Positions 30,207-39,530 of a stretch of 64,000 bases of DNA are shown one piece after another. The notes under the pieces are model-generated. The model was given only the letters and a program-made list of their open reading frames with translations. It was not told where the DNA came from and searched no databases. Both the position numbers and the translations under genes were made by a program. The stretch is from an uncultured Pelagibacteraceae bacterium (GTDB lineage: Bacteria; Pseudomonadota; Alphaproteobacteria; Pelagibacterales; Pelagibacteraceae): NCBI GenBank assembly GCA_902516395.1, contig CABXYN010000002.1, positions 1-64,000 of the forward strand, in the 5' to 3' direction. Position 1 is the first letter of the stretch. Every line of letters starts with the position of its first letter.

Positions 30207-31907
30207 ATGAGTACAGAAAATATAAATAATTTAGTCGATTTATTCTTTATTAATTATAAAAAACAGAAAAAAGAAAATATTCTTTTGACGTCTTTAAAAG
30301 ATAAAAATAATTATTTTACATGGGAAAAAACATTCCATTCAATTAAAAAACTTTCATCAGAAGTCAAAAAATATATAAATAAAGGTGATAGATGTTTGTT
30401 AATATCAGAAAATAGACCTGAGTGGTTTATAACCGATCTTTCAATAATGCTATCTGAAGCCATTACTGTTCCTGCTTATACAACTTATGCTGAAAAAGAT
30501 TATGAATATATAATTGATAATTGTAATCCAAAATTAATCTTTGTTTCTAATCAAGAACAATTTAATAAAGTAAAAGAAATTATAAAAAAAAAGAGTTTTG
30601 TTGTAAAAATATTTTCATTTGAAGAATTAGATACAGCTGCTGATACTTATATTAATGTAAATAAATTATTTTCTAATTTAGATTTCCAAGATTTAAATGT
30701 TCCAGAGTTATCGATTAAAAGAAATAATCCAGCTTGTATTATTTATACTTCAGGAACACAGGGTAACCCGAAAGGTGTAATCTTAAGTCATGGTGGTATT
30801 TTAAATAATTGTGATGGTGCACTCGATATATTAAAACCATTGTTAACAAATCAGACAAGATTTTTAACTTGGTTGCCTCTTTCACATTCTTATGAACATA
30901 CAGTTCAATTTGTTCAAATAAGCGTTGGAGCAAAAATATTCTATGCAGAAAGTATTGAAAAATTGATTAAAAATATGAATGATTGCAAACCTCAACTAAT
31001 GACTGCAGTGCCTAGATTTTACCAAAATTTATTTCAGAAAATTAATGCAAGTTTTAATAAAGCAACAGGTTTAAAGAAAAGTTTAGTATTAAAAATGTTA
31101 CAACTAGGAACCAAAAAGATAAACAAACAATCATTAACAACTTTAGAAAAATTAATTGATAGTATTTTAGAAAAAATTGTAAGAAAAAAAATCAAAAGTC
31201 AATTTGGAGGCGAGTTAAAAACTTTCGTTTCAGGTGGAGGAGCACTTGATAAAGAAGTTGGTATTTTTTTAAATGCTATAGGTCTTCCTACTCTTCAAGG
31301 ATATGGTCTTACAGAGACATCTCCTGTTGTAAGTTGTAATCCGATTAACGATATTAGAGTAGAAACAGTTGGACCACCATTTAAAGGTAATCAGGTAAAA
31401 ATAGCCTCAGATGGAGAGATTTTAGTTAAAGGTGAAAATGTAATGTTGGGTTATTGGAATAATGAAGAAGAAACTAAGAAAGTTTTAAAAGATGGCTGGT
31501 TACATACAGGGGATATTGGAATTTTTGAGAGTGGTTATTTAAAAATAACTGACAGAAAAAAAGATATTTTGATTACACCAGGTGGAGATAATATTTCTCC
31601 TGTTAAAATTGAAAATGAGTTGTCAAATTCTAAATTCATTGATCAGTCAATTGTTTATGGAGATAATAAACCTTATTTGGTTGCTTTATTAGTTTTATCT
31701 GAAGACTATTTGCATACAAAACAAAATGAAATAGATAAAGAAATTGAAAATATAAATAAAAATCTTTCTAAAATAGAAAATATAAAAAAGTTTTTTATAA
31801 TTAACGAAAAGTTTTCAATTGAAAATGGAATGTTAACTCCAACTTTAAAACTAAAAAGATATAAAATCATTAAGAAGTATAAAAACGAATTCGAAAAACT
31901 TTATTAA
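30207..31907 (+). CDS. Long-chain fatty acyl-CoA synthetase (AMP-binding)
   Basis: IYTSGTQGNPKGVILSH, GYGLTETSPVVSCNP, DGWLHTGDIG. The track start at 30189 lies inside the tRNA; ATG at 30207 preferred. Confidence 0.9.
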   Translation: MSTENINNLVDLFFINYKKQKKENILLTSLKDKNNYFTWEKTFHSIKKLSSEVKKYINKGDRCLLISENRPEWFITDLSIMLSEAITVPAYTTYAEKDYEYIIDNCNPKLIFVSNQEQFNKVKEIIKKKSFVVKIFSFEELDTAADTYINVNKLFSNLDFQDLNVPELSIKRNNPACIIYTSGTQGNPKGVILSHGGILNNCDGALDILKPLLTNQTRFLTWLPLSHSYEHTVQFVQISVGAKIFYAESIEKLIKNMNDCKPQLMTAVPRFYQNLFQKINASFNKATGLKKSLVLKMLQLGTKKINKQSLTTLEKLIDSILEKIVRKKIKSQFGGELKTFVSGGGALDKEVGIFLNAIGLPTLQGYGLTETSPVVSCNPINDIRVETVGPPFKGNQVKIASDGEILVKGENVMLGYWNNEEETKKVLKDGWLHTGDIGIFESGYLKITDRKKDILITPGGDNISPVKIENELSNSKFIDQSIVYGDNKPYLVALLVLSEDYLHTKQNEIDKEIENINKNLSKIENIKKFFIINEKFSIENGMLTPTLKLKRYKIIKKYKNEFEKLY

Positions 31908-32015
31908 ATTTTTTTCAAAAACACATTATTAATAGCGATTTATTTAACATTTTTTTAATAAATAAAAAAAATAAATAAAAATAATATTTTTTAATTTTTT
32001 TCAAAAATTATATGT

Positions 32016-32044
32016 TTGACATAACTATTCAAAAAAAATAAAAA
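32016..32044 (+). promoter_or_regulatory. Putative sigma70 promoter of the Lys-rich mini-gene
   Basis: TTGACA (32016-32021), 17 nt spacer, TAAAAA (32039-32044). Confidence 0.5.
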
Positions 32045-32053
32045 TTAGTAATT

Positions 32054-32074
32054 AACGAATCATAAAGATTCGTT
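32054..32074 (+). other. 5'UTR hairpin of the Lys-rich mini-gene
   Basis: AACGAATC-ATAAA-GATTCGTT, perfect 8-bp stem, close to the predicted transcript 5' end. Confidence 0.6.
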
Positions 32075-32096
32075 TATAAAAAAAAGGGAGCTAAAG

Positions 32097-32180
32097 ATGG
32101 CTAAAAGAAAAAAGAAAGCTGCTAAAAAGAAAACTAAGAAAAAAGCTAAGAAAAAAGCTAAGAAGAAAAAAAGAAGATAG
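32097..32180 (+). CDS. 27-aa Lys/Arg-rich peptide MAKRKKKAAKKKTKKKAKKKAKKKKRR
   Basis: ATG-to-TAG reading with RBS AAGGGAG, upstream promoter and downstream terminator; absent from the ORF track (<60 aa). Confidence 0.72.
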   Translation: MAKRKKKAAKKKTKKKAKKKAKKKKRR

Positions 32181-32202
32181 TTTAGTATTCTTTTTAACTG
32201 AT

Positions 32203-32242
32203 AACGCTTCTCATGGCGCTTGCGTGGGAAGCGTTTTTTTTT
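32203..32242 (+). terminator. Intrinsic terminator of the Lys-rich mini-gene
   Basis: AACGCTTC...GAAGCGTT long stem then T-run; the T-run overlaps the convergent carD stop codon. Confidence 0.88.
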
Positions 32243-33065
32243 ACTCTGTTAATTCTTGATTTATTGGTTCTTCAGTTAATGGTTTTTCCTCAACCTTTTG
32301 CGCTTGTTTCTCGAGATTTCTCTTTAAAGCTTTATCAAGTTTTTTTTGAGCATCTTCTAAACTTGATCCCATCACAATCTGAAATTCAGTTAATAGTCTC
32401 TCGTAAGCTTTTTCAAATAATTGTCTTTCACTGTAAGATTGGTCAATCATTATATCGTCACCTTTGTTAAGATCTCTTACTACCTCAGCTAAATCATATA
32501 TTTTACCTGATGAAATTTTAGCCTCATACTCTTGGGCTCTTCTACTCCACATTGATCTTTTAATTTTTGGCTTACTTTTTAAAATACTTACACATTTATT
32601 TATCTGATTTATTGTTGCCAATGGTCTTAAGTGAGATTGTTTGTTTACTGGAACCATCCCATTTGCCTTATCTTTCTCAAATTTAAGAATGTAGGTTTCA
32701 ACATCAATTCCACCTATATTAATTTTCTTAGTTTCTGTTATTTGACCAACTCCATGTTTTGGATAAACCACATAATCTTTAACTTTAAACAATCTTTTTT
32801 CAGTCTCTTGCTTTTTTACTTTTTTAATTTCAGGTTTTTGCTCGTTATTTTTAGGAATTCTTAATGGATCAGTTTTAACGTCACCTTTAATTTTTTTTTT
32901 TACTTTTATAATGCTTTTTTTATTTAATTCTTTTGCTATTTTCTTAACTTTAATTAATTTTGTAGCTTTCTTTGGCTTAATAATTTTTTTTATAGTTTTA
33001 GCTTTTTTCTTTACAACATTTTTCGGTTTTTTTTTATTCAAGATTTTCTTTAAAATATTTTTCAT
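32241..33065 (-). CDS. carD: CarD/CdnL-family transcription factor with Lys-rich N-terminal extension
   Basis: [27 protein letters not shown] core, [27 protein letters not shown]; first ~90 residues dominated by Lys. Confidence 0.88.
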   Translation of the reverse strand: MKNILKKILNKKKPKNVVKKKAKTIKKIIKPKKATKLIKVKKIAKELNKKSIIKVKKKIKGDVKTDPLRIPKNNEQKPEIKKVKKQETEKRLFKVKDYVVYPKHGVGQITETKKINIGGIDVETYILKFEKDKANGMVPVNKQSHLRPLATINQINKCVSILKSKPKIKRSMWSRRAQEYEAKISSGKIYDLAEVVRDLNKGDDIMIDQSYSERQLFEKAYERLLTEFQIVMGSSLEDAQKKLDKALKRNLEKQAQKVEEKPLTEEPINQELTE

Positions 33066-33363
33066 ATTTATCTGTTACATCTTTAAATTGTTCATGATCC
33101 GCTGGAGGATCTTTTTTTTCACTAATGTTTGGCCATATATCAGCATATTTTTTATTAACTTCTAACCATTTACCATTGTTATCTCCATCATCAGATATTA
33201 TAGCATCCACTGGACATTCTGGCTCGCAAACGCCACAATCTATACACTCATCAGGTTTAATTACAAGCATATTTTTCCCCTCGTAAAAACAATCCACAGG
33301 ACATACTTCAACACAATCCATCAATTTACATTTGATGCATTTGTCATTTACTAAATATGTCAT
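33034..33363 (-). CDS. fdxA: 7Fe ferredoxin (FdxA type)
   Basis: [45 protein letters not shown]. Confidence 0.95.
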   Translation of the reverse strand: MTYLVNDKCIKCKLMDCVEVCPVDCFYEGKNMLVIKPDECIDCGVCEPECPVDAIISDDGDNNGKWLEVNKKYADIWPNISEKKDPPADHEQFKDVTDKYEKYFKENLE

Positions 33364-33785
33364 ATTTTTTTTTGTCGAACTTTCTCTTTAATATCACCAA
33401 CAACTTTTGGATCTAAATAAAGTAATCCAGATAATCTTCTCATTAGGTTCGTTTCGTACATATCGGCATCTTCATCTGAGTATATAATATCCCACAATGC
33501 CTCAATAATGATTTCTTTGTCCTCATTATTAATATTTTTAATTTCTCTTGTAAAATCTAGAATTTGATTTGAGTCTTTTTCCTTTTCCTCAGCATCTTGT
33601 ATTACTTTATCAATATTTTCAGTTTCAGCTCCCATTTCAATAATTGCATCTTTAATAATTTTTTTTTCTTTATCTGTATAATTCTCATCAATTCTTGCTG
33701 AATGAATTAATAAACAAGCTACTGCTGTTATGGATGGATGATTTTTTTCTTTTTCTGTTTCTTCTTTTTTAAAAATATTAAACAT
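33360..33785 (-). CDS. TerB-like (tellurite resistance-type) protein
   Basis: [30 protein letters not shown]... helical TerB-like pattern with [21 protein letters not shown]. Confidence 0.75.
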   Translation of the reverse strand: MFNIFKKEETEKEKNHPSITAVACLLIHSARIDENYTDKEKKIIKDAIIEMGAETENIDKVIQDAEEKEKDSNQILDFTREIKNINNEDKEIIIEALWDIIYSDEDADMYETNLMRRLSGLLYLDPKVVGDIKEKVRQKKI

Positions 33786-36298
33786 TATTTTAAGTTAAGT
33801 TGTGAAAGAACATTAAATGGATTATCATTAATATTCCTCTTTGTATCTTTTTTATTTATTTTTTTAGATGGAATATATTTGAAGTGAAGATTTTTATCTT
33901 TCTCATAAGTTTTGTAATTCATTTTTTTTATTAATTTCACAAAATTTTCTTTATTACAACCTAACAAATTCAGCATTTCTGGAATTAACCTGATCTCTTT
34001 AATTTTATCTTCTGATTTAGTGTTAAAAATCATTAAAAATAACCTTTCTAAAATATCTATTCTAACATACAAATTTTCAAATTTTTCAAAACCACATAAA
34101 AGCATTAGATTTTTATTTAATATTTTCTTTTCTTCTAAAAAGTTCAATCCAAAGGTTGGTGGTGAGAAATCAAAATTTTTCTCATTAAAGTTTTTCCATA
34201 ATAGAATTCTTAATGATACAGAGCTTGGTTTAAATAGTTTAAATAAAAAAATATGATACCTTCCAAATTTTACACCTAAGTTTCTTAATTTTTTTCTTTC
34301 ATCTTGGTTAAGTTTGTTTAAATAATTAAATACTTCATCTCTTTTAACAACTCCATTATTTTCATAAAGATGATATGCTAAAGCTCTTAATTCTGGATTA
34401 TTATCTTTAACATTTTTTAAATCTATTAGACTTTTTAACTCTGTTTCAATTTTATCATTTATCCAGTTCTGTAAATAATCATTAAGTCTTGATTTTTCAC
34501 TATTCTCAATCATTTCATCAACAGTTAGCTGAATTTGCGGATTTAAATAGTCTGAACCTGGAATTAATTTTGCTATTTGGTTGCTGTTCCAATAAATTTT
34601 AAAATCATTTTTTAGTTCAATTAAGCCAGTATCAATAATTTGTGTTATTCTTTTTATAATTTCGGGAACAACATTTTGTCTTGCAGCTTTTTTTAAAGAT
34701 TTTACATCAGCATCTAATGTATCAACCCTTAGATCTAATTCTAATCTTAGACCTTTTAAACGGCCAATATACTGTTCATTAATCATTACTTCTTCGTCAT
34801 TAACAATCTCAGTTTCAAACAATATATCTTGTTTTAAACCTCTTGCTAAAACACTTGCTCTTTTATCAATAAAAGTTTTTGTTAATTCTTCGTGAAGTCT
34901 ATCTGAAAGTTTATCCTCAAGATTTTTAGCTCTTTCTATCCAATAGTCCTGATTTTCAACCCAATTAGATTTATTTGATACATAAGCCCATGTTCTAACG
35001 TTAGCAATTCTGTTTGATAAAGAGTCTACATTTCCATCTAATTTATCTAATAGAGATAGCTGTTCTTTCATATAATGGTTTGGAACATTTTTATTTCTAT
35101 TTGTTAAAAAATTGAAAATCTTACTTACAACATCATAATGATGACCATAAGTTTTCTTTACAAAATCAGGTATTTGACAACATTCCCAAAGTAGTTGTAA
35201 AATTTCACCATTATCCTCAATTTTTACATTTGAAGCCTCTTTTAGAAAATATTTTAATACTTTTTCATCTTGGCATTCATTTATTCTTCTCAGCCAGTCT
35301 TTATGAGGTCTCTCTTCTAAAGATTTTAACAATGATGCTTTATTACTAAAATTTAATTTCGAATTTCTCCAAAATATAGTTTGAATATCTGGGAAGTTAT
35401 GGGCTTCTAATGACTCAACTTCTTCAGCTCGAATTTCTTTACATTCACCTGTTGTACCAAATATACCGTCGTTTAAATATCTTCCTGCTCTTCCTGCAAT
35501 TTGTCCAATTTCTGAAATATTTAAATTTCTTAGTTTTTTTCCATCGAATTTTTTTAAATTTGAAAAATAAACATTATCTAGATCCATATTTATTCCCATT
35601 CCAATTGCATCAGTTGCAACTAGATAATCAACATCTCCAGATTGATATAAGCTTACCTGTGAGTTTCTTGTTTTTGGACTAAGTGAGCCCATAACGATAG
35701 CAGCCCCACCTTTTTGTCGTCTTATCAATTCTGCAATCGCGTATACCTCTTCAGTAGAAAAAGCAATTACAGCACTTTTTCTCTCTATTCTTGAAATTTT
35801 TTTGTGACCGCCAAAAGATAATTTAGAGAGTCTTTCTCTATTTTTAAATTCAATATCATCATCAAGATTTTGGATGATTTTTTTAATGGAGTTTGAACCC
35901 ATTAACATGGTAAGCTTTTCTCCTCTCATATTTAATAATCTATCTGTAAAAATATGACCTCTCTCGTGGTCATTACACATTTGTATTTCATCTATGCCAA
36001 CAAATTCTAGATTTTTATCCAATGGCATAGACTCAACTGTGCAAAGAAAATATTTTGCATTTATTGGAATTATTTTTTCTTCGCCCGTGATTAAAGCAAC
36101 TTTTGATGGATCAACTTTTTTTATAATTTTGTCATAAACTTCTCTTGCCAAAAGCCTTAAAGGGAAACCAATCATGCCCGAATCAAAAGAAAGCATTGTC
36201 TCAATTGCTAAAAATGTCTTTCCAGTATTTGTGGGTCCAAGAACTGCTGTGATTTTATTTTTTGTCATTTCTAGCTTTGGTGTGATTTTTTTTACCAA
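33785..36298 (-). CDS. Suv3-like DEAD/DEAH RNA helicase
   Basis: AVLGPTNTGKTFLAIETML, LLAREVYD, VGIDEIQMCND, DAIGMGINMDLDNVYFS, GQIAGRAGR. Confidence 0.92.
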   Translation of the reverse strand: MVKKITPKLEMTKNKITAVLGPTNTGKTFLAIETMLSFDSGMIGFPLRLLAREVYDKIIKKVDPSKVALITGEEKIIPINAKYFLCTVESMPLDKNLEFVGIDEIQMCNDHERGHIFTDRLLNMRGEKLTMLMGSNSIKKIIQNLDDDIEFKNRERLSKLSFGGHKKISRIERKSAVIAFSTEEVYAIAELIRRQKGGAAIVMGSLSPKTRNSQVSLYQSGDVDYLVATDAIGMGINMDLDNVYFSNLKKFDGKKLRNLNISEIGQIAGRAGRYLNDGIFGTTGECKEIRAEEVESLEAHNFPDIQTIFWRNSKLNFSNKASLLKSLEERPHKDWLRRINECQDEKVLKYFLKEASNVKIEDNGEILQLLWECCQIPDFVKKTYGHHYDVVSKIFNFLTNRNKNVPNHYMKEQLSLLDKLDGNVDSLSNRIANVRTWAYVSNKSNWVENQDYWIERAKNLEDKLSDRLHEELTKTFIDKRASVLARGLKQDILFETEIVNDEEVMINEQYIGRLKGLRLELDLRVDTLDADVKSLKKAARQNVVPEIIKRITQIIDTGLIELKNDFKIYWNSNQIAKLIPGSDYLNPQIQLTVDEMIENSEKSRLNDYLQNWINDKIETELKSLIDLKNVKDNNPELRALAYHLYENNGVVKRDEVFNYLNKLNQDERKKLRNLGVKFGRYHIFLFKLFKPSSVSLRILLWKNFNEKNFDFSPPTFGLNFLEEKKILNKNLMLLCGFEKFENLYVRIDILERLFLMIFNTKSEDKIKEIRLIPEMLNLLGCNKENFVKLIKKMNYKTYEKDKNLHFKYIPSKKINKKDTKRNINDNPFNVLSQLNLK

Positions 36299-36430
36299 TA
36301 CTATATGTTGTTACCTCTAAAGAACAAAAATAGGCTAAAACTAGTCCGAATCATTGAGGAAAAAGTTCTCATTTTTATTATTTAATGTTTTAAGGTTATC
36401 ATAATTTTAAAAGATTAAATATATTTTTTT

Positions 36431-38389
36431 ATGCCTCAGAAACTATGGGAAGCTAATTCTAAGACTAAATCAAAATCTAATTTATTTGATTTTGAAAAAT
36501 TTTTAGCAAATAAATTTAATTATAAACCTGAAAAAAATTATAAAAAATTGTTAAATTGGACAATCAAAAACCCAAAGCTTTTTTGGACCTCAATCTGGGA
36601 ATTTTCAAATATTAAAGGTATTAAAAATAATAAATTTTATTTTCCCAAAGAAATCATTAAAAGTAAATTTTTAGTAAAGTCTAAATTGAGTTACGCAGAA
36701 AATTTATTATCAAAAAATGACTGTACAAAAGCTGTTACATTTATTAGCGAAAATGGATATCGAGAAGAAAAATCTTGGAAAGAATTAAATAATAATAGTT
36801 TAAAATTAATTAATTTTTTTAAAGAAAATAAAATAAAAGAAAAAGATAGAATTGCTGCATATACAGCAAATCAAATTGAAACAGTAGAAAGTTTTTTAGC
36901 AGCTAGTGCAATAGGAGCCATATGGTCATCATGTTCCCCAGACTTTGGTTCACAAGGAGTAATAGAAAGATTTTCTCAGATTAAACCGAAGGTATTAATC
37001 ATAACTGACAGATATTATTATAACGGCAAAAAGATTAATATCCTCAAGAGATTACCTACTATTGTTAAAAAAATTAAATCTATTAAGTGTGTACTAATTA
37101 TTAATTATCCAGGTAAAAAAAGTTTAAAGCAAAAAAAAATGAAGGGAATTAAGATTTTTTATTACAAAAAGCTAAAGGATATAAAGGATAGAGAATATCC
37201 ATTTAAAATGTTTGATTTTGATAAAGAGCTAGCGATTTTATATTCAAGTGGAACAACAGGAAAACCAAAATGTATATGTCATAGAGCTGGTGGTGTTTTG
37301 TTACAACATTTAAAAGAGCATAAACTTCACTGTAATGTTAAGCCAGGAGATAACGTTTTTTATTTTACTACCTGTGGATGGATGATGTGGAATTGGTTAA
37401 TGACTTTTTTAGCATCAAAAGCTTCTATTGTTTTATTTGATGGCTTTCCAATGCATAAAAGAAGTGATTTATTGTTTAAAATTGCTGAGAAAGAAAAAAT
37501 CTCTTTGTTTGGTATAAGCGCTAAGTATATTGATCAATTAAAAAAGCTTAACGTAAATATTAAAAAAAAATTTAAACTAAAGTATCTTAAAACTATTTGT
37601 TCTACTGGATCACCGTTATCCTCTGAAGGGTTTGATTATGTTTATAAAAATATTAATAAAAATGTTCATTTAGCATCTATTGCAGGTGGAACAGACTTAG
37701 TATCGTGCTTTGTATTAGGAAATATATATTCTCCAGTTTATAGGGGACAGATTCAAAATAATGGATTAGGAATGAATACAGATGTTTTTTCTGAAAGAGG
37801 AAAGTCTTTAATAAATCAAAAAGGAGAATTAGTCTGTAAATCGCCCTTTCCTTCAATGCCAAAATTATTTTGGAATGATAAGAATAATGAAAAATATAAG
37901 AGTGCATATTTCAAAAAATATAAAAATGTTTGGCATCATGGAGATTTTGCTGAAAGAAAATCTAATGGAGGTTATGTAATTTATGGAAGATCAGATGCTA
38001 CACTAAATCCTGGTGGAGCAAGGTTAGGTACTGCTGAGATATATTCTGTAGTCGATAAATTTAAAGAAGTTAAAGAATCAATAGTTATAGGTCAGAAATG
38101 GGATAATGATGTAAGAATTATATTATTTGTTGTTCTTAAGAAACCTAAGTCATTAAATGAAAATTTATCTTTAAAAATAAAAAAAGCTATACGTTTTGAT
38201 GCATCCCCACGTCACGTACCTAAAAAAATAATTGAGGTCTCAGACATACCAAGAACAAAAAATGGAAAAATAGTAGAGATCGCTGTCAGAAATACTGTTG
38301 AGGGAAATAAAATAAAAAATATTCAAGCTCTTATAAATCCTAATATTTTAAATGAATTTAAAAATTTGGATGAACTTAAGACACCATAA
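36431..38389 (+). CDS. Acetoacetyl-CoA synthetase
   Basis: AcsA-like: ILYSSGTTGKPKCICHRAGG, TTCGWMMWNWL, GRSDATLNPGGARLGTAEIY, PRTKNGKIVEIAV. Confidence 0.88.
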   Translation: MPQKLWEANSKTKSKSNLFDFEKFLANKFNYKPEKNYKKLLNWTIKNPKLFWTSIWEFSNIKGIKNNKFYFPKEIIKSKFLVKSKLSYAENLLSKNDCTKAVTFISENGYREEKSWKELNNNSLKLINFFKENKIKEKDRIAAYTANQIETVESFLAASAIGAIWSSCSPDFGSQGVIERFSQIKPKVLIITDRYYYNGKKINILKRLPTIVKKIKSIKCVLIINYPGKKSLKQKKMKGIKIFYYKKLKDIKDREYPFKMFDFDKELAILYSSGTTGKPKCICHRAGGVLLQHLKEHKLHCNVKPGDNVFYFTTCGWMMWNWLMTFLASKASIVLFDGFPMHKRSDLLFKIAEKEKISLFGISAKYIDQLKKLNVNIKKKFKLKYLKTICSTGSPLSSEGFDYVYKNINKNVHLASIAGGTDLVSCFVLGNIYSPVYRGQIQNNGLGMNTDVFSERGKSLINQKGELVCKSPFPSMPKLFWNDKNNEKYKSAYFKKYKNVWHHGDFAERKSNGGYVIYGRSDATLNPGGARLGTAEIYSVVDKFKEVKESIVIGQKWDNDVRIILFVVLKKPKSLNENLSLKIKKAIRFDASPRHVPKKIIEVSDIPRTKNGKIVEIAVRNTVEGNKIKNIQALINPNILNEFKNLDELKTP

Positions 38390-38465
38390 ATACTCCTAAA
38401 TTTATATAGACAATAATAATTGATTGATATTAAATAGTAATAATAATTAATAGATTGGAGTAAAA

Positions 38466-39473
38466 ATGATTAAAAACTTATTCAAAAGTTCTCTAATGAT
38501 ATTACTTCTGACACTTGGTTTGTCAGGTAAATCATTTGCCCAAGAACTAAAATTTTTTACAATTGGTACAGGAGGAACGGCTTACACTTATTATCCAGTT
38601 GGTGGAATGATTGCAAATGCAATTTCTAAACCGCCAGGATCAAGAGAATGTGGTAAAGGTGGAAGTTGTGGAGTTCCTAACTTAATTGCATCTGCTGTTT
38701 CATCAAGAGGATCAGTAGATAATGTAAATGCTATTATTTCAGGCCTTAGAAATTCAGGGTTTGCACAGTCTGATGTTGCTTATTGGGCCTACACTGGTAC
38801 TGGAACTATGGAAGGAAAAGAACCAGCAAAAGATCTAAGAACTATCGCAGCACTTTTCCAAGAACATATTCATTTAGTTGCGCTTAAAAAAAGCAATATT
38901 AATTCTGTTAAAGACCTAAAAGGTAAAAGAGTTTCACTCGATGAACCTGGGTCTGGTACTTATGTTGATGCTAAATTAATTCTAGAGTCAAATGGTTTAA
39001 GTACTAGTGATGTGAAAGCTGAAGCTTTAAAAGGTAAAGCTGCTACAGATGCACTAAGAAATGGTAAAGTTGATGCAATTTTTGTTGTAGCAGGTTTTCC
39101 AACAGGAGCTATTGTTGAGTTAGCATCTGCAGTTGATGTAAAATTAGTTCCTATAGATGGTGCAGGAGCTAAAGCATTAACTTCAAAATATGGATTTTTC
39201 TCACAGAGCCCAATTCCTTCAGGAACTTACGAAGGAGTTGACGAGGTAAATACAGTAGCAGTAGGTGCTCAATGGTTTACTTCTGCAAAAGAAGATAACG
39301 AACTAATCTATCAAATCACTAAAGCTTTATGGAATAAAGAGACTAGAAAGCTGATGGATGTTGGTCATGCTAAAGGCAAAACTATAACACCTGAATCAGC
39401 TCTTTCTGGAGTAGGAGTGCCATTACATCCTGGTGCAGAAAAGTTCTATAAAGAAGCAGGACTTATAAATTAA
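38466..39473 (+). CDS. TRAP transporter solute-binding subunit, TAXI family
   Basis: Signal peptide; FFTIGTGGTAYTYYPVGGMIAN, KDLKGKRVSLDEPGSGTYVDA. Confidence 0.92.
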   Translation: MIKNLFKSSLMILLLTLGLSGKSFAQELKFFTIGTGGTAYTYYPVGGMIANAISKPPGSRECGKGGSCGVPNLIASAVSSRGSVDNVNAIISGLRNSGFAQSDVAYWAYTGTGTMEGKEPAKDLRTIAALFQEHIHLVALKKSNINSVKDLKGKRVSLDEPGSGTYVDAKLILESNGLSTSDVKAEALKGKAATDALRNGKVDAIFVVAGFPTGAIVELASAVDVKLVPIDGAGAKALTSKYGFFSQSPIPSGTYEGVDEVNTVAVGAQWFTSAKEDNELIYQITKALWNKETRKLMDVGHAKGKTITPESALSGVGVPLHPGAEKFYKEAGLIN

Positions 39474-39499
39474 ATTTATAAGGTTTCAAAAATACACTG

Positions 39500-39525
39500 T
39501 GCCCTAGATCTTTGGATCTAGGGCA
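39500..39525 (+). other. Intergenic RNA hairpin between TAXI SBP and permease
   Basis: TGCCCTAGATC-TTTG-GATCTAGGGCA, perfect 11-bp stem, no U-tract, 5 nt before the permease ATG. Confidence 0.75.
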
Positions 39526-39530
39526 TTATT

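Noticed and set aside
32213-32470. Plus-strand ORFs 32213-32470, 32631-32864 and 32911-33165 over carD
   Set aside because: Antisense to the convincing CarD-like CDS; Phe/Leu-rich translations are the complement of Lys-rich codons.
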